Shown: positions 37,545 through 48,281, counted from the stretch's first letter. The stretch: DNA of 64,000 bases from Gnomoniopsis sp. IMI 355080 (GCA_027946555.1 JAPEVC010000172.1:1-64000); one strand, 5' to 3'. The notes: a model not told the origin generated them from the letters alone. Program-made: numbers and translations.

Positions 37545-38018
37545 CTGGTCCCCATCTTGTCACGTGTGCCTTGGCAATTGTCAAGTGAAGACATTCGACG
37601 TTTACGCCTCACCAACACGGGCCAATGTGTTGAGTACGATCGTCGAATGCGCCTGTTAGGCGCAAAAGTGGGTAGTTACAATACATACCCTGCCCAGGTG
37701 GATGTCGTGAAGTTTGGTGGCCTAATCTTGAGGTCGTCATCCCGAGACCGAGTGGGACACTACCCTTCGCCCCTCTTGTCGCACTACTCCGCATAATCCG
37801 GCATTGAGGAACGACAGCTAGAGGAATCGATCTACGGTAGCTGCCGTTCGTCTTCTCCGCATCTTGGCCTTGCCTTAATTCTATCAGACGATCGTCGTGC
37901 TAGGAGTTGATTTAAAGAGTGACTGACTGCCTTTCCGAATCCCGACAGTGTGGGACCCCACGAGATCAGTCTTTGTTCAGTACAGAGTTGCTTGTTGTCA
38001 GTGAAAAATTCAACCAAA

Positions 38019-39649
38019 ATGTCCATGAAAGCCGTCAATTACGCGGCACCCTTCAAGGTCGAGGTGCAGGATGTTCCTATTCCAGGCATCGAGCATCCTG
38101 ACGATGTGATTGTGAAGGTGACGACTGCGGCGATCTGCGGTAGTGACCTGCATATGTATGAGGGTCGCACAGGCGCGCAGCCAGGTATTTTGCCTTGTAT
38201 TCAGGCGGGAATACCCAGCAAAAGCTAAACTATTACATTAGGAATCACCTTTGGCCATGAGAACATGGGAATTGTCGAAGAGGTCGGCGCTGGTGTGACG
38301 TTGCTCAAAAAGGGAGATAGGGTTGTGATGCCCTTCAATGTGGCTGATGGCCGCTGCAGGAATTGTGAAGAGGGCAAGACGGCTTTCTGCACAGGCGTCA
38401 ACCCAGGGTTCGCTGGAGGTGCTTATGGCTACGTCGGTCAGTACTTTGCTGGAAAGAAGAGACATTCTCCTCATTCTGATTACCTTGGACTGACTCAAAA
38501 GCCTCATAGCTATGGGCCCTTATCGCGGTGGCCAGGCACAATACATCAAGGTTCCCTACGCTGACTTCAACGCCCTCAAGCTTCCGCCCGGCACCAAGCA
38601 TGAATCAGACTTCATTGTACGTCAGACTGCGATTCTTCCAAGGTTCATGAGACGGGCAGCACCTCAGAAGCGCAAAAGACTGACTTCGAACGCATCACCA
38701 GCTTCTGGCAGACATCTTTCCGACAGGATGGCACGGTGTGACACTGTCTGGCTTCCAGCCGGGCGAGACTATTGCCGTATTCGGAGGCGGTCCGGTGGGC
38801 TTGATGGCAGCATACTCCGCTGTGCTCCGTGGCGCCAGTCGTGTCTTCGTGGTTGACCGTGTTAAGGAGCGTCTCGACGCTGCGGCGAAAATCGGCGCAA
38901 TCCCTGTTAGCTTTGAAGATTCTGAGCCCGTTGAAAAGATAATTGAGCTGAACGGGGGTGAGGTTGACCGCTCAGTGGACGCGGTGGGATACCAGGCAGT
39001 TAGCAAAGGCGGTTCCACCGAGGTACCCAATATCGTCCTCGAAAACATGATCAAGGTGACAAGAGCCTGCGGCGGGCTTGGAATTCCAGGTCTCTACGTC
39101 CCGACTGACCCTGGCGCCCCCGATTCCGCAGCTGGAAAGGGCATGATCTCACTTAGTTTTGGAAAACTTTTTGAGAAAGTAGGTGTCATGGCTGAGGACA
39201 TGGATGCTACCATTCTGGCTAACACGCTGCTATAGGGGCTGTCTCTGGCAACTGGACAATGTAATGTCAAGACTTACAATCGCTATCTCCGCGATTTGAT
39301 CATTGCTGGGAAGGCGAAACCCAGCTTCGTCGTTTCCCACGAGGTATGTCGACGTCTGTCCGCTTACAACCCATGGAATATGGACTTGAGGAGCGGCCAT
39401 CTGCTCGGAGACTTGCTAAGTTTGAGGTTATTTAGATCAATATTGAAGATGCTCCGACCGCTTATGAAAAATTCGATAAGCGTATTGAAGGGTAAGCAGA
39501 TTTGAAAACCCGCTCCGCGAGGATGTTCCTCTCAGGATCAGCCTTAGAAAATAAGAGTCAATTGATCAAACTATCGTGAGCATACGTACTGATGTCGGAC
39601 TCTTAGATATACCAAGGTCTTGATCCATCCAAATGGCCCGCTCTCCTAA
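38019..39649 (+). CDS. Zinc-dependent alcohol dehydrogenase, glutathione-independent formaldehyde dehydrogenase type
   Basis: Seven exons: join(38019..38184,38242..38436,38510..38616,38702..39178,39236..39343,39436..39491,39607..39649), 383 aa. All six introns keep phase. The catalytic-zinc residues Cys40 and His61-Glu62 (AAICGSDLHMYEG, FGHENMG) and the Rossmann loop FGGGPVGLMAA are visible. The FAGGAYGYVAMGPYRGGQAQYIKVPYADFN stretch (read in two parts) is diagnostic for the Pseudomonas FdhA-type subgroup, which keeps NAD(H) tightly bound. The structural-zinc lobe reads D91-x2-C94-x2-C97-x7-C105, so the first ligand is Asp instead of Cys. It probably oxidises formaldehyde or other short aldehydes/alcohols in the cytosol. 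The MFS permease gene is tail-to-tail 344 bp away. The first two codons offer a second Met (ATG TCC ATG), so the start could be two codons later. Confidence 0.9.
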
Positions 39650-39993
39650 TCGACTACGAATAGAGTGGAGGTGAATGATGCTTTAAAGTTATTGTGAGTT
39701 GATTGATGATGGGCAACAGACAATGGTCAAGCAGTTGGACAGCCCCTTCTTTTGTAATTTAGCTGGCGATGGTGAAAGATTTCTTAAAATTGCCATCAAC
39801 TGATATGAGCTCCTGCAGTCCTGTTCATCTAGGTAGACACAACATTGATCTAAATGCTATCATACTTGCAGTACCCCGTTGAACCTTTTTGCTCCAAGCT
39901 AGGGATGTGCATTTGCCAAACACCCGTATCCCAGGTGTGTTTTTGATGCTCACGGCAAGAACTGGCCTCGTCCGCGTCCACAGTAAGGTTAAA

Positions 39994-42013
39994 TCAATAC
40001 ACATAGATGAAGTCCTCGTTGCAGAGATCCGTCACATCATGTAGAGCATTGTCTTCCTCCAAAGTCCTGTGCTCAGGAAATTGGGCGTTCTCAATCTCAA
40101 CCGCTTTGCCCTCCGCCATTTTCTCCTTAGTTAGCATGGACTCGTCGACGAGAGCTGCGCTTTTGCCCAACTCTTCGCGGCGCTTGGCGTGTCGCTTATT
40201 GAGGAACATCAGGTAAAATGGGATAAGTCCTGAGGTCACACCCACAGTCACGAACATACACAGATCGGCGATAACTCCCTTACGGTAGAGAGGCGCTTGG
40301 TCTGGCGAGTACAGCCTAGCTTCCGTTAGGTATATATGATCACATATACGAAAGAGGCATCATTTGCAGTGTACGATGGGCAAGGAGGGAGACAGCAAGA
40401 ATGAATACTCACAATGGACCGATGACATTTCCCAAACACATTCCAACGAATACCACAGCAGAAGTGGTCTTCTTCTTGGTATCGCCTGCGGTATTTGAGG
40501 CCTGCCAATTATATATCATGGGAGTGATACCAGCCATCATAGAGATCTGATAGAAATTTGTATGAGTACCATGCTGAATGGGAAATATGAGGAGAATCAG
40601 TGACTTACAAGTAAGTAGCCAAGTAATAATACGCCCTTTAGTCTTCTTGGGACGGTGATCATCATGATGGCTCCGATCGTGGGAAAGATGCTCATGACAG
40701 CGATGACAAGCCCTTTCCGCTGGTACCTTTTGGCTAGCCATGCACCACCAATGATCGAAATAATCTGAATCATGCCGAAAGGGATATTAAATAAGATGGT
40801 TGTGAAGCTGTCATAGCCAAAAGACTTGACGACAAGCGAGCCAAATGTACTAATACCGCCAGATGCTATTCTGCGAGCACTCATCAGCACAAGGTCTTGG
40901 AGTCGACATTGATTTTATGGATCACAAGTGCAAGCTCACGAGATCGAAGTAATCGCCACAAACCACAAGTACGTCTTGATGTCGGTGGCCGTCTCCCAGA
41001 CGTGGTCCCAGCGCCATTTCCTAGCAGCAATACCCATTTGATTTGCTCTCAATCTCTCGGTGGCGATGACCTTTTCACGGTCTGACAGGAATTTGGCTTC
41101 CATGGGCGAGTCAGGAATTAGCCAGAACACGATGATGGAGTAGGACACAGTGAGCAGTCCACAGAAAAGGAATATCTGCATTCGAGTTTAGTACGACGAC
41201 CTCTTGCTAGATACCCAGATACCCAGATAACAGTGGCTATAAAGACCCACTCCAGTTGACATCAATTGTCAATGGGTGAAGGTAGGCGAGCTGACTTACG
41301 ATCTGGTATCTGAAGAGCTTCTCGCTTATGATGTGGCCTAGCCCATATGTAAAAAGACTCCCAATGATGAGCGTCAATCCATTCATAGCATTCCAGTAGC
41401 TATTTCTTAGTGTCTGCTCCCCACGTCGCCACCATGTCTGCGTGAAAGCAACACAACAAGGGGCAATCATGGCTTCAAAACAGCCAAGAACGAATCGCAT
41501 GCCCAGCAAAGAGGGAAAATTTGTGCACGCTGACATGATGGCAAGAGAGGAGCCCCAGAGGAGAATCGCGGAGGCCAGGACTTTGCCGTTGGGAAATTTA
41601 ACCAAGAGGAAGGCGGCTGTAGGTTGCATCACAAGTTGGGCCAGGTAAAGGATGGACCCAAGCCATGAGTATTGGTCGCCAACAAGGTGCGCATCATCTG
41701 TGAGACCAAAAATAGATGTATAACTTCATAATGATGTATCGTCAGCCATTCACATCAAGGTAGTGAAGCCCGTGTATTTTCAAACAGGACACTGGATATC
41801 CTACCTCAACGTAGACTTGTCCAATTGCTGGAAGAAATATGCACCGAGTAGCAGCGGCAAGATACGCATATCAACACGTCTGAGAACCGCCTTCTCTTCC
41901 TCGGCGGTGAAAGAGGTATCTCCATGACTAGCGAGGAACTCGGCTGCCTTTTCTCGACGAGCTGCCTCCCGTTCTGGTTCAGCAACCGGTGTTATATCGT
42001 CCGAGGCTGGCAT
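39994..42013 (-). CDS. MFS transporter, allantoate-permease (Dal5/ACS) family
   Basis: Six exons: complement(join(39994..40315,40413..40546,40609..40870,40940..41175,41300..41723,41805..42013)), 528 aa; introns 62-124 bp, all in phase. About twelve membrane segments are seen. The first loop carries the family signature ILPLLLGAYFFQQLDKSTLSYTSIFGL (in two parts), then MRFVLGCFEAMIAPCCVAFTQTWW and the cytoplasmic-loop PDSPMEAKFLSDREK typical of the anion:cation symporter group that includes allantoate, nicotinate, biotin and pantothenate permeases. The N-terminal ~45 residues and C-terminal ~70 residues are charged cytosolic tails. The promoter carries a direct repeat with CreA-like sites and an AGGGGG-T-CCCCCT inverted repeat. 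The substrate is likely an organic anion. The adjacency to dehydrogenase and ligase genes fits uptake for catabolism, but this is inference. Confidence 0.92.
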
Positions 42014-42141
42014 GATTGAAGATTGTCATATAAAGCAAGGTGAAGTGCACCAAGCTGCGAATAAAGGAGACGCTCGCCATCATAACTTAAAGCCCACGGA
42101 TCCACTTATTAAGGTCTGCTGATGAAGTAGAACTTGGGGAA

Positions 42142-42154
42142 AGGGGGTCCCCCT
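42142..42154. promoter_or_regulatory. AGGGGG-T-CCCCCT inverted repeat (STRE-like pair)
   Basis: A perfect inverted repeat with one central base, 129 bp upstream of the MFS start. Each arm contains AGGGG/CCCCT, the core bound by Msn2/4-type stress regulators. Binding here is inferred. Confidence 0.4.
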
Positions 42155-42240
42155 CACTACTTTGGCCGACGCGTACGTCTTTGCTGGAGATATAGCATTT
42201 AACCGATAGGCCACGCGAACCATGTTGTTGGGTCTGCCGT

Positions 42241-42266
42241 TTACCCCAGACTTTTACCCCGGACTT
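42241..42266. promoter_or_regulatory. Tandem 13-bp direct repeat with CreA-like cores
   Basis: TTACCCCAGACTT is followed directly by TTACCCCGGACTT (one mismatch), about 230-255 bp upstream of the MFS permease ATG. CCCCAG and CCCCGG both match CYCCRS, the reverse complement of the CreA/CRE-1 carbon-repression site SYGGRG. The repeat is directly visible; the regulator is inferred. Confidence 0.4.
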
Positions 42267-43605
42267 TTGACCAAGGGCCCATTCTGATCCCGGCGCACAT
42301 GTCTTTTTTGGGAACCGACGGGTCTACTCGTGACTTGATTCACTTTGTCATTCCCTTGGCAACCAGAATCACGGCCTTGAAGACTGGATGAAAGGATATT
42401 CTTATGCGAAACATCGACGGATATAGAATTGGCCCTAGAATCAAGTGTTGAAAGATATCCAAGCGGTCGATCGCGTTCTCATTCCACGTTGACTTTGTCG
42501 AAGCTTACACTGTCAAAACATGCATCGATCCCCAGGCTTTCTTCGTGTCGGGTGCCAACGTGGTGAAGCGTGCACAAGGGTCGTCCAATCATAATCTGCA
42601 ATACTGATGCATAATCTCGCGCAGGTTTATCGCAGTCTCTGCAATCAATGATCCATCCGTTAGATCGTGAGCCGAACTTATGCCCGACGGCCCCTCAACT
42701 TCGCACGGGTGAAGATTGACCCACCAAAGCGTGGCCGGGCCTGCGCCATCGCGCCCTTCTCCGGCTTTAGTCTTTGAGTATTCAACTCACACCAGGGTCC
42801 TGGAGGCCGACTCCAGATACCAGCCCGCTCTTTCGCGCATATCTGCGTCAAGCGGAGGTGTATAGCAGGAGAGCGAGATTCTCCATTCGGCGTACTTGTT
42901 CCATCTACTTTGACTGGATCAGTCGTATGGTTGTCGCGCACACGCACAATTTGTTACAAGATCGGGAGGGCGAGAAAGACAAGATGTTACCATTCTAGGT
43001 TCATCTCTGGCAGGCGAGTTGGCAGCGTGACGCCTGGCGAGCGCGAAACTGAGCAAGGAGCCCAGAAATGGTATTTACGCAATCAAGAAAGCCTTCAGCG
43101 GCATTGGGACACTGTGTACCCGATGATGGGGTGGCGATGGCAGGTGCAAGTCGAGACACTGGAAGCGATGTCGCCAGGATGTGCAAATCTACCTAGGTGG
43201 GTGAGGTTGCGCAGCACCAGCGGTTTAGGGCCTGGCGAGTCCGCGAGAGAATGCGATAGCAGGATGCTGGCAACGGTTTGTGACATGCAAGACTTGTGAC
43301 AGAAGTCGTTGCTGAGGCTACATATCGAGAAAGACTACAGGTGAGGTTGGTTCTAGGTGTGTTCAGTGCATGAGACGCGCCTGGCAAAGGACCACAGGGT
43401 CTGCGTGAAAATGACCGCTTCTGCTGGAATTATTCATTCATAGCCTAGACTGCCAGAAATGCGCAGTGTAGAGCTCACGACTCAGTACCTCTCCTCCCAA
43501 TTAGACAAGCTGTCATGAATTGCTGAGTTCCAAAGCATTTGAAACCCATACACTATGCTAACAAATCGGTCTGCTATGCTGACAAAAGCTCTTGAAGTGT
43601 TACAC

Positions 43606-43615
43606 TATATAAATA
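43606..43615 (+). promoter_or_regulatory. TATA box of the DOPA dioxygenase-like gene
   Basis: TATATAAATA lies 179 bp upstream of the ATG at 43794. Confidence 0.5.
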
Positions 43616-43793
43616 ACGAGCCAACCCAAAATCAGGGCCATGTGGGGAAAGCTAACCAGACATCCGACGATCCGACACGCCGACGCTCGGCTTCCACAAA
43701 ATATACTACGTTCAACCTTTTTTATGATTTGAATTACACAAGCAGAGAACGCAACCATTGTCATTCTCAGCAGAGCTCTTACATTGAGTGAAC

Positions 43794-44434
43794 ATGGCCT
43801 TCATCGCATATACATTCCCCTCCCCAGCCGAGGGTTATGAGAATGCCGCTCCCCTGCCTGAGGAAGTATCCGAGGACGGCAAGAGTCTGAAAAACCCAGA
43901 GACCGGCGTACTCAGCAAGGCCTATGAGTCTTTCATCGATCCCCTGGAAAAAGGCAGGCGAGGAGGCTTGTGAGTACCACGGAGGGTTTGCTGCAGCTGC
44001 CAGGTGGGTGTCCAAGTGTGTACTTACACCATAACCCCAGTGACATCCACATCTACTATACGCAATCGCAAATGGACTATGCCCGGCAGCTCTACGACCG
44101 AATCAGGCGCGAATTTCCCGAGCTGCGCATCTACCGCTTCTGGGACAAGCCAGTCGGTCCGCACCCCTTTGCCATGTTCGAGGTGAATCTGTTCACGCCA
44201 GCGCAGTTTGGTGCGTTCATCCCCTGGCTGGTGATTTGGCGCGGGGAGCTATCGGCGCTGGTGCATCCGAACACTGCCGTGGAGGAAGGGGGATTGCTGT
44301 CGGAGGCTGAGCTGCGGAACCATACGCAGCGAGCGACGTGGATGGGAGAGAAGGTGCCGTTGGATGTGAGTATGTTTTTGAAGTGGAGGCAGAAGGAATT
44401 GGAAGAGAAGGAGGAGAAGGAGAAGGCGAAGTAG
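43794..44434 (+). CDS. DOPA 4,5-dioxygenase family protein
   Basis: Two exons: join(43794..43969,44041..44434), 189 aa, with a 71-bp intron (GTGAGT donor, CCAG acceptor). The join TT|T restores RRGGFDIHIYYTQ, the family hallmark. Three conserved histidines are visible: His62 (DIHIYY), His100 (VGPHPFAMFEVNLFTP) and His134 (SALVHPNT). These match the iron-binding/catalytic positions of the fly-agaric DOPA dioxygenase family, which cleaves L-DOPA to seco-DOPAs and leads to betalamic acid. Many ascomycetes carry a homologue without making betalains, so the physiological substrate may be another catechol. The C-terminus is a Lys/Glu-rich tail. No signal peptide; cytosolic. Confidence 0.88.
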
Positions 44435-45796
44435 GGTGCCATGAGGAACGAATGCAAGTTGTGTGTGTCCCAAACAGCCTCTTCTGTCTCGTCTGTCGCA
44501 CCGAGGCAGCTTGGCACGGTCGTGCGTGTAGACAGTCTTGACCCACGATATGCTGTCATACCTAGCGAATTCGCGCTCACATCACTCCACGCCTTGCTGC
44601 ACGAAGTCGATCTCCAGGCTCTGGCGGGAACCTCGGGCCGTACGTGCCCCTCATCAGGCGACTTTTCACGAGATCTCGAGAGGGTTTGCCTCCTTGTGCA
44701 GGTGACATAGACGAAAGAGGCCGTTTTATCCAGATAGGAGTCTCACCATCAGCCCTGTGTGGCAATGTCGTGGATCACGTGAAGATATATGCTATTGCAG
44801 GTGCAGACTCCAGTGAATGAACATCCGTGTGCAGGACGTCTTGGGGAACGTAGCACCAACAGCCCATTTCCCTCGTCACTCACGAATCTAAAACTCGCCT
44901 CCCCAGGAGGTCGTGTGTTGGTGAGACGGTTTCAAAATCTTGCGAAAGACTTTCACTTGTACAAATTGTGGACCAAGGCGCAAGTGAGGCTGTCATGATC
45001 GTGTGTAGGAAAGACCGAACATGTCTCGATGGAAATAAACCTGGGGAGGGCTAAATCCGAGCCGTGTGAGACCCTGATAACCTCTGCTTTAAATCACCGC
45101 CAAGTGATTGGCTCAAGCGAAAGAGCTTTGCGGAAGGTTGGAACGGGAGCCGTGCATGAGACCCGCTCTCCCCGGTCTCGCGGCGACCCCTGCTGCTTTT
45201 GTTGCGCCTTGAAATGGGAAAAGTCGGGCTGCGACAAGGTCCTCCTTCATGGATCTACTTGGACAGTACTATTCCTTGACACGAATAGGAAAAATGGACC
45301 TTCAACTCCCAAGTCCCTGCCTGCAAAGACCCAAAGAGTGCCAAGTCTGGAGATAGAGCGGCACGGCAGTCCCTAGTCTTGTTCTGGAAGCCTGCGTCCA
45401 GGACGTTTGTGTCTTGCCTTTTGACGCTTCTCAACGTCATTGCGACTTCATCCCAAGACGACCTCGACCATCTCGATCCAACCAGACCGGAAAGACACGA
45501 CAGACACAACATAGTGGTCACCCTCACCCGCGATTCACATCTCAGCCCGCCCGGAGCAATTCTCCCACTCGGTTCTGTCTCCTGCCGACCAAGCAAGGAG
45601 ACGCCAACACGTGTCGGTAAGGACCAGCCAGTTTGATTGATCCACTCGCCTCCTGTGCCATGCCTCCACGCCTGATGTCAGGTCGGGAACTTTAGAAAAA
45701 GTAACAGAATTAATCATTGTTGACCGCCCTTCTTCCTCTCTGTAGTCTCTTACGCGCATCTTCTTCTTAGTTACCCAACACTCCGCGTCTCCGACC
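44435..45796. other. Intergenic region
   Basis: About 1.4 kb between two plus-strand genes. No gene or RNA recognised; the region should contain the promoter of the flavoprotein/repeat fusion gene. Confidence 0.5.
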
Positions 45797-47632
45797 ATGG
45801 CTTCTCTAGGAGCAGATGAAGCCTCCGCCGCGCCAGACGATCCCCCTCTGCACTGGAAGTTCGCGCCCAACAACGCCCAACTCACCAGACTCGGTTCTGG
45901 CGTTTCAATCAACGATATGCACCGCCCGCGGAAGCTCAAGCTGCTCATCGCTGCCAATGGCCCGAGAGACGTGGCCTGGGCTGAGACAGTAGCCGTCCGC
46001 CTGTCCAAGGACCCCCAGATTATCGTCCGCGCTCTCGTCGACGACATGACCCATCGGCTGGCCCAAGAGATTGTATGCTACCAAAACCGGAGCCTCATTG
46101 CCGCAGACGGCTCGTCTTGCTCGGAACAGATGGAAATCATACACCGCAGGGCCTACGAGTTGGTTGAATGGGCGGATCTACTGGTTTTGGCCCCTATCAC
46201 TGCAGATAATCTCGCCAAGATGATCCACGGCATTGCCGATACTTTCCTGCTGGAGGTACTACGAGGCTGGGACACGTCTAAGAGGATACTGCTCGTTCCC
46301 GGCATGTCCGTTCACGAATGGGAGAATCCGGTCACCAAAAAGCAAATGACCAAGCTCCACCGAAAGTTTGCGTGGATCAGAGTCCTTCCGGCGATACAAT
46401 GGCATTACGATACAGCAGAACTCCCGGGAAAACAAATGAAGAAGATTGTGGAGTGGGCAGGTCTGAACGAACTGCTTTCCGTGATCAAGAACCAATCAGA
46501 CCTATTGTGCCTTGGTCACGATGTCGATTTTACGACCCAGGCCCTGATCGCTAAAAGTGGCAAGAAGACGACCGCGAAGCTACCCGCCGAAATATGGAGC
46601 ATCATTTTTGAGTACGCTGGCGACTGGGAGCTCGCACAAGCATGTGGTGTTTATACCGCTCTACCGATCCCGACAGATTCAGGCTGGCGGCTCGAGCCTA
46701 AACAGCCGAATGATCCAATCTCCGTGTACCAGCACGAGCTGGAGTGGACAATCTTGTCCGCTAATACTGATGCTATCTGCAAGAAACTATCAGCAGCTCC
46801 TGATTCATTCAGAGAGCTGTCCGCACTCGCCACCGGGCTTATCTTCAAGTTCACTCTCATCGATGTACTCCGTTACATCGAAAAATCTTGTCCGCATATG
46901 TTCAAGTGCTTCGACGGCAAGACCATTCCTACCAAAGCCTCGGCGTACTCACGCACGGAGATTCTAGACTGGTGGCTCACATCCCCATCCTTTCTCGAGA
47001 AACAATACGACAACGAGGCTCTCGACATAGCCTCCCGCAACGGCTACGTGCATATCTTGCGTTGGTGGCGACAGTCCGGGCTTCCACTCAAATACACCGC
47101 CGCCGCCCTCGAAAGCGCCAGCTCCATGGGCCGCATCGACGTGCTCGAGTGGTGGCGTGACACCTACCGGGCATCTCCGTCAGAAATCGAGTTGAAGCCA
47201 GGCAAGTCGATCCTCTCCGCCGCAGCATACGGTCAGCTTGAGGCCATCCGGTGGTGGGTCTCCAGCGGGCTCACCTTTGCCCACGAAGAGCAAGTCTGCA
47301 AGCAGGCAAGTCGATATGGTCGGGTGGACGTTCTGGAGCTGTGGCGCGAGCTGAAGGGTGACGACAAATTGACTTATGACGTTGCGATTTTGACGGAGCC
47401 CACCCTGTATTCACATACCGGCGTGCTGGACTGGTGGGCCGGCTATGCGCACGGCGAATTACCGGGAATGGATGGCAGGAGGGCCAAAAAGGTCGAATAC
47501 AAGACAATGGATATCGAAGAGGCCCTGGAGGAAGCGCTCGGGGACCAGACGAGGGTCAGGACATGGTGGGCACAGCATGGCTTGAATTTGGGGATCGGGA
47601 CGACACAATGGATGATGGCGAGGGAGTTATGA
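45797..47632 (+). CDS. Flavoprotein (HFCD/PPCDC-like) domain fused to ankyrin-like WW-containing repeats
   Basis: Intronless CDS, 611 aa, starting MASLGADEAS after a CACC-type context. Residues ~35-195 resemble the HFCD flavoprotein fold of phosphopantothenoylcysteine decarboxylases and Sis2/Hal3: LKLLIAANGPRDVAWAETVAVRLS, ADLLVLAPITADNLAKMIHGIAD, and VPGMSVHEWENP around residues 167-178, where the family usually has a PAMN-type substrate clamp. Residues ~270-370 include an F-box-like segment (LPAEIWSIIFEYAGDWELAQACGVY). From ~380 to the end there are about six or seven degenerate ankyrin-like units, each carrying a (V/I)-L-x-W-W-like helix (ILDWW at 389-393, ILRWWRQSGL, VLEWWRD, IRWWVSSGL, VLDWWAG, RTWW at 588-591). 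Whether the flavoprotein part still binds FMN is uncertain. A role as a substrate adaptor is inference from the F-box-like and repeat parts. Confidence 0.8.
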   Translation: MASLGADEASAAPDDPPLHWKFAPNNAQLTRLGSGVSINDMHRPRKLKLLIAANGPRDVAWAETVAVRLSKDPQIIVRALVDDMTHRLAQEIVCYQNRSLIAADGSSCSEQMEIIHRRAYELVEWADLLVLAPITADNLAKMIHGIADTFLLEVLRGWDTSKRILLVPGMSVHEWENPVTKKQMTKLHRKFAWIRVLPAIQWHYDTAELPGKQMKKIVEWAGLNELLSVIKNQSDLLCLGHDVDFTTQALIAKSGKKTTAKLPAEIWSIIFEYAGDWELAQACGVYTALPIPTDSGWRLEPKQPNDPISVYQHELEWTILSANTDAICKKLSAAPDSFRELSALATGLIFKFTLIDVLRYIEKSCPHMFKCFDGKTIPTKASAYSRTEILDWWLTSPSFLEKQYDNEALDIASRNGYVHILRWWRQSGLPLKYTAAALESASSMGRIDVLEWWRDTYRASPSEIELKPGKSILSAAAYGQLEAIRWWVSSGLTFAHEEQVCKQASRYGRVDVLELWRELKGDDKLTYDVAILTEPTLYSHTGVLDWWAGYAHGELPGMDGRRAKKVEYKTMDIEEALEEALGDQTRVRTWWAQHGLNLGIGTTQWMMAREL

Positions 47633-48281
47633 GCGCAGCTCGCCGAACGAGCTCAATTAGGTTGCGTGTACATAGATGCATGTGTATATACCGTGTGGTG
47701 CATTGGGGCTTCGGATCATCAACAAACTGGGAACTGGTCTGGGGCGCTGGCATATTGGACTGGCGCTTGCATTGCACGGTATTGGGAACGGTTGCTCTTC
47801 CACTCTCAGCATGGCGTCAGGCTAGGTAGAATTGAATTGGATGTTTTTGCCTAAGTTCACTGTCTAATGATGTGCACGTCCAGCTTTTGGCTACTTGCAA
47901 GTCCTGTGGCATGTTTGAGGCACATCAGGCTAGAGCATGAAAATACCCGTAGGTATCTCGTTCATACTATTTTCCGACCTGGCCAACCTTGTCCTCAATA
48001 CATTCGTGATCTCCCTGGCGAGACAGCCTTGTGGAAAGATTCTCGTAGTGGCTTACCAAGCGACCCCTTGAGGCTCAGTGGTCCTCTGCATCGAACTTGC
48101 ATATTGAAGTCTCGACAAGCCTGTATGAGCCCTTCGTCCCCGTCATAAAGTTTTGTAACCCTAATCGAAGCCGCAAAACCTTTCACCGCGTAGACCGAAG
48201 TGAAAGTCAGGATGCTCGAGGCGTTGAATGGCCGATTTGACATCTTTCCTGTTTGTTGTGTTCTTGGATGCTTCATATAGC
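47633..48281. other. Convergent 3' intergenic region
   Basis: Spacer between the fusion gene (+) and dynactin gene (-), presumably both 3' untranslated regions. No gene seen. Confidence 0.5.

Larger units (their letters stand above)
36783..38018. other. Intergenic region with CCTAGG palindromes
   Basis: About 1.2 kb between two plus-strand genes, no gene seen. It holds TACCTAGGTA at 37284-37293 and CTACCTAGGTAG at 37533-37544 plus a related copy at about 37342. The right end is the promoter of the zinc dehydrogenase. Confidence 0.5.
42014..43793. other. Divergent promoter region
   Basis: About 1.8 kb between the MFS gene (-) and the DOPA dioxygenase-like gene (+). It holds the regulatory repeats listed separately, a CTACCTAGGTGG motif at 43189 and a TATA box at 43606. 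No further gene was found. Confidence 0.5.
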
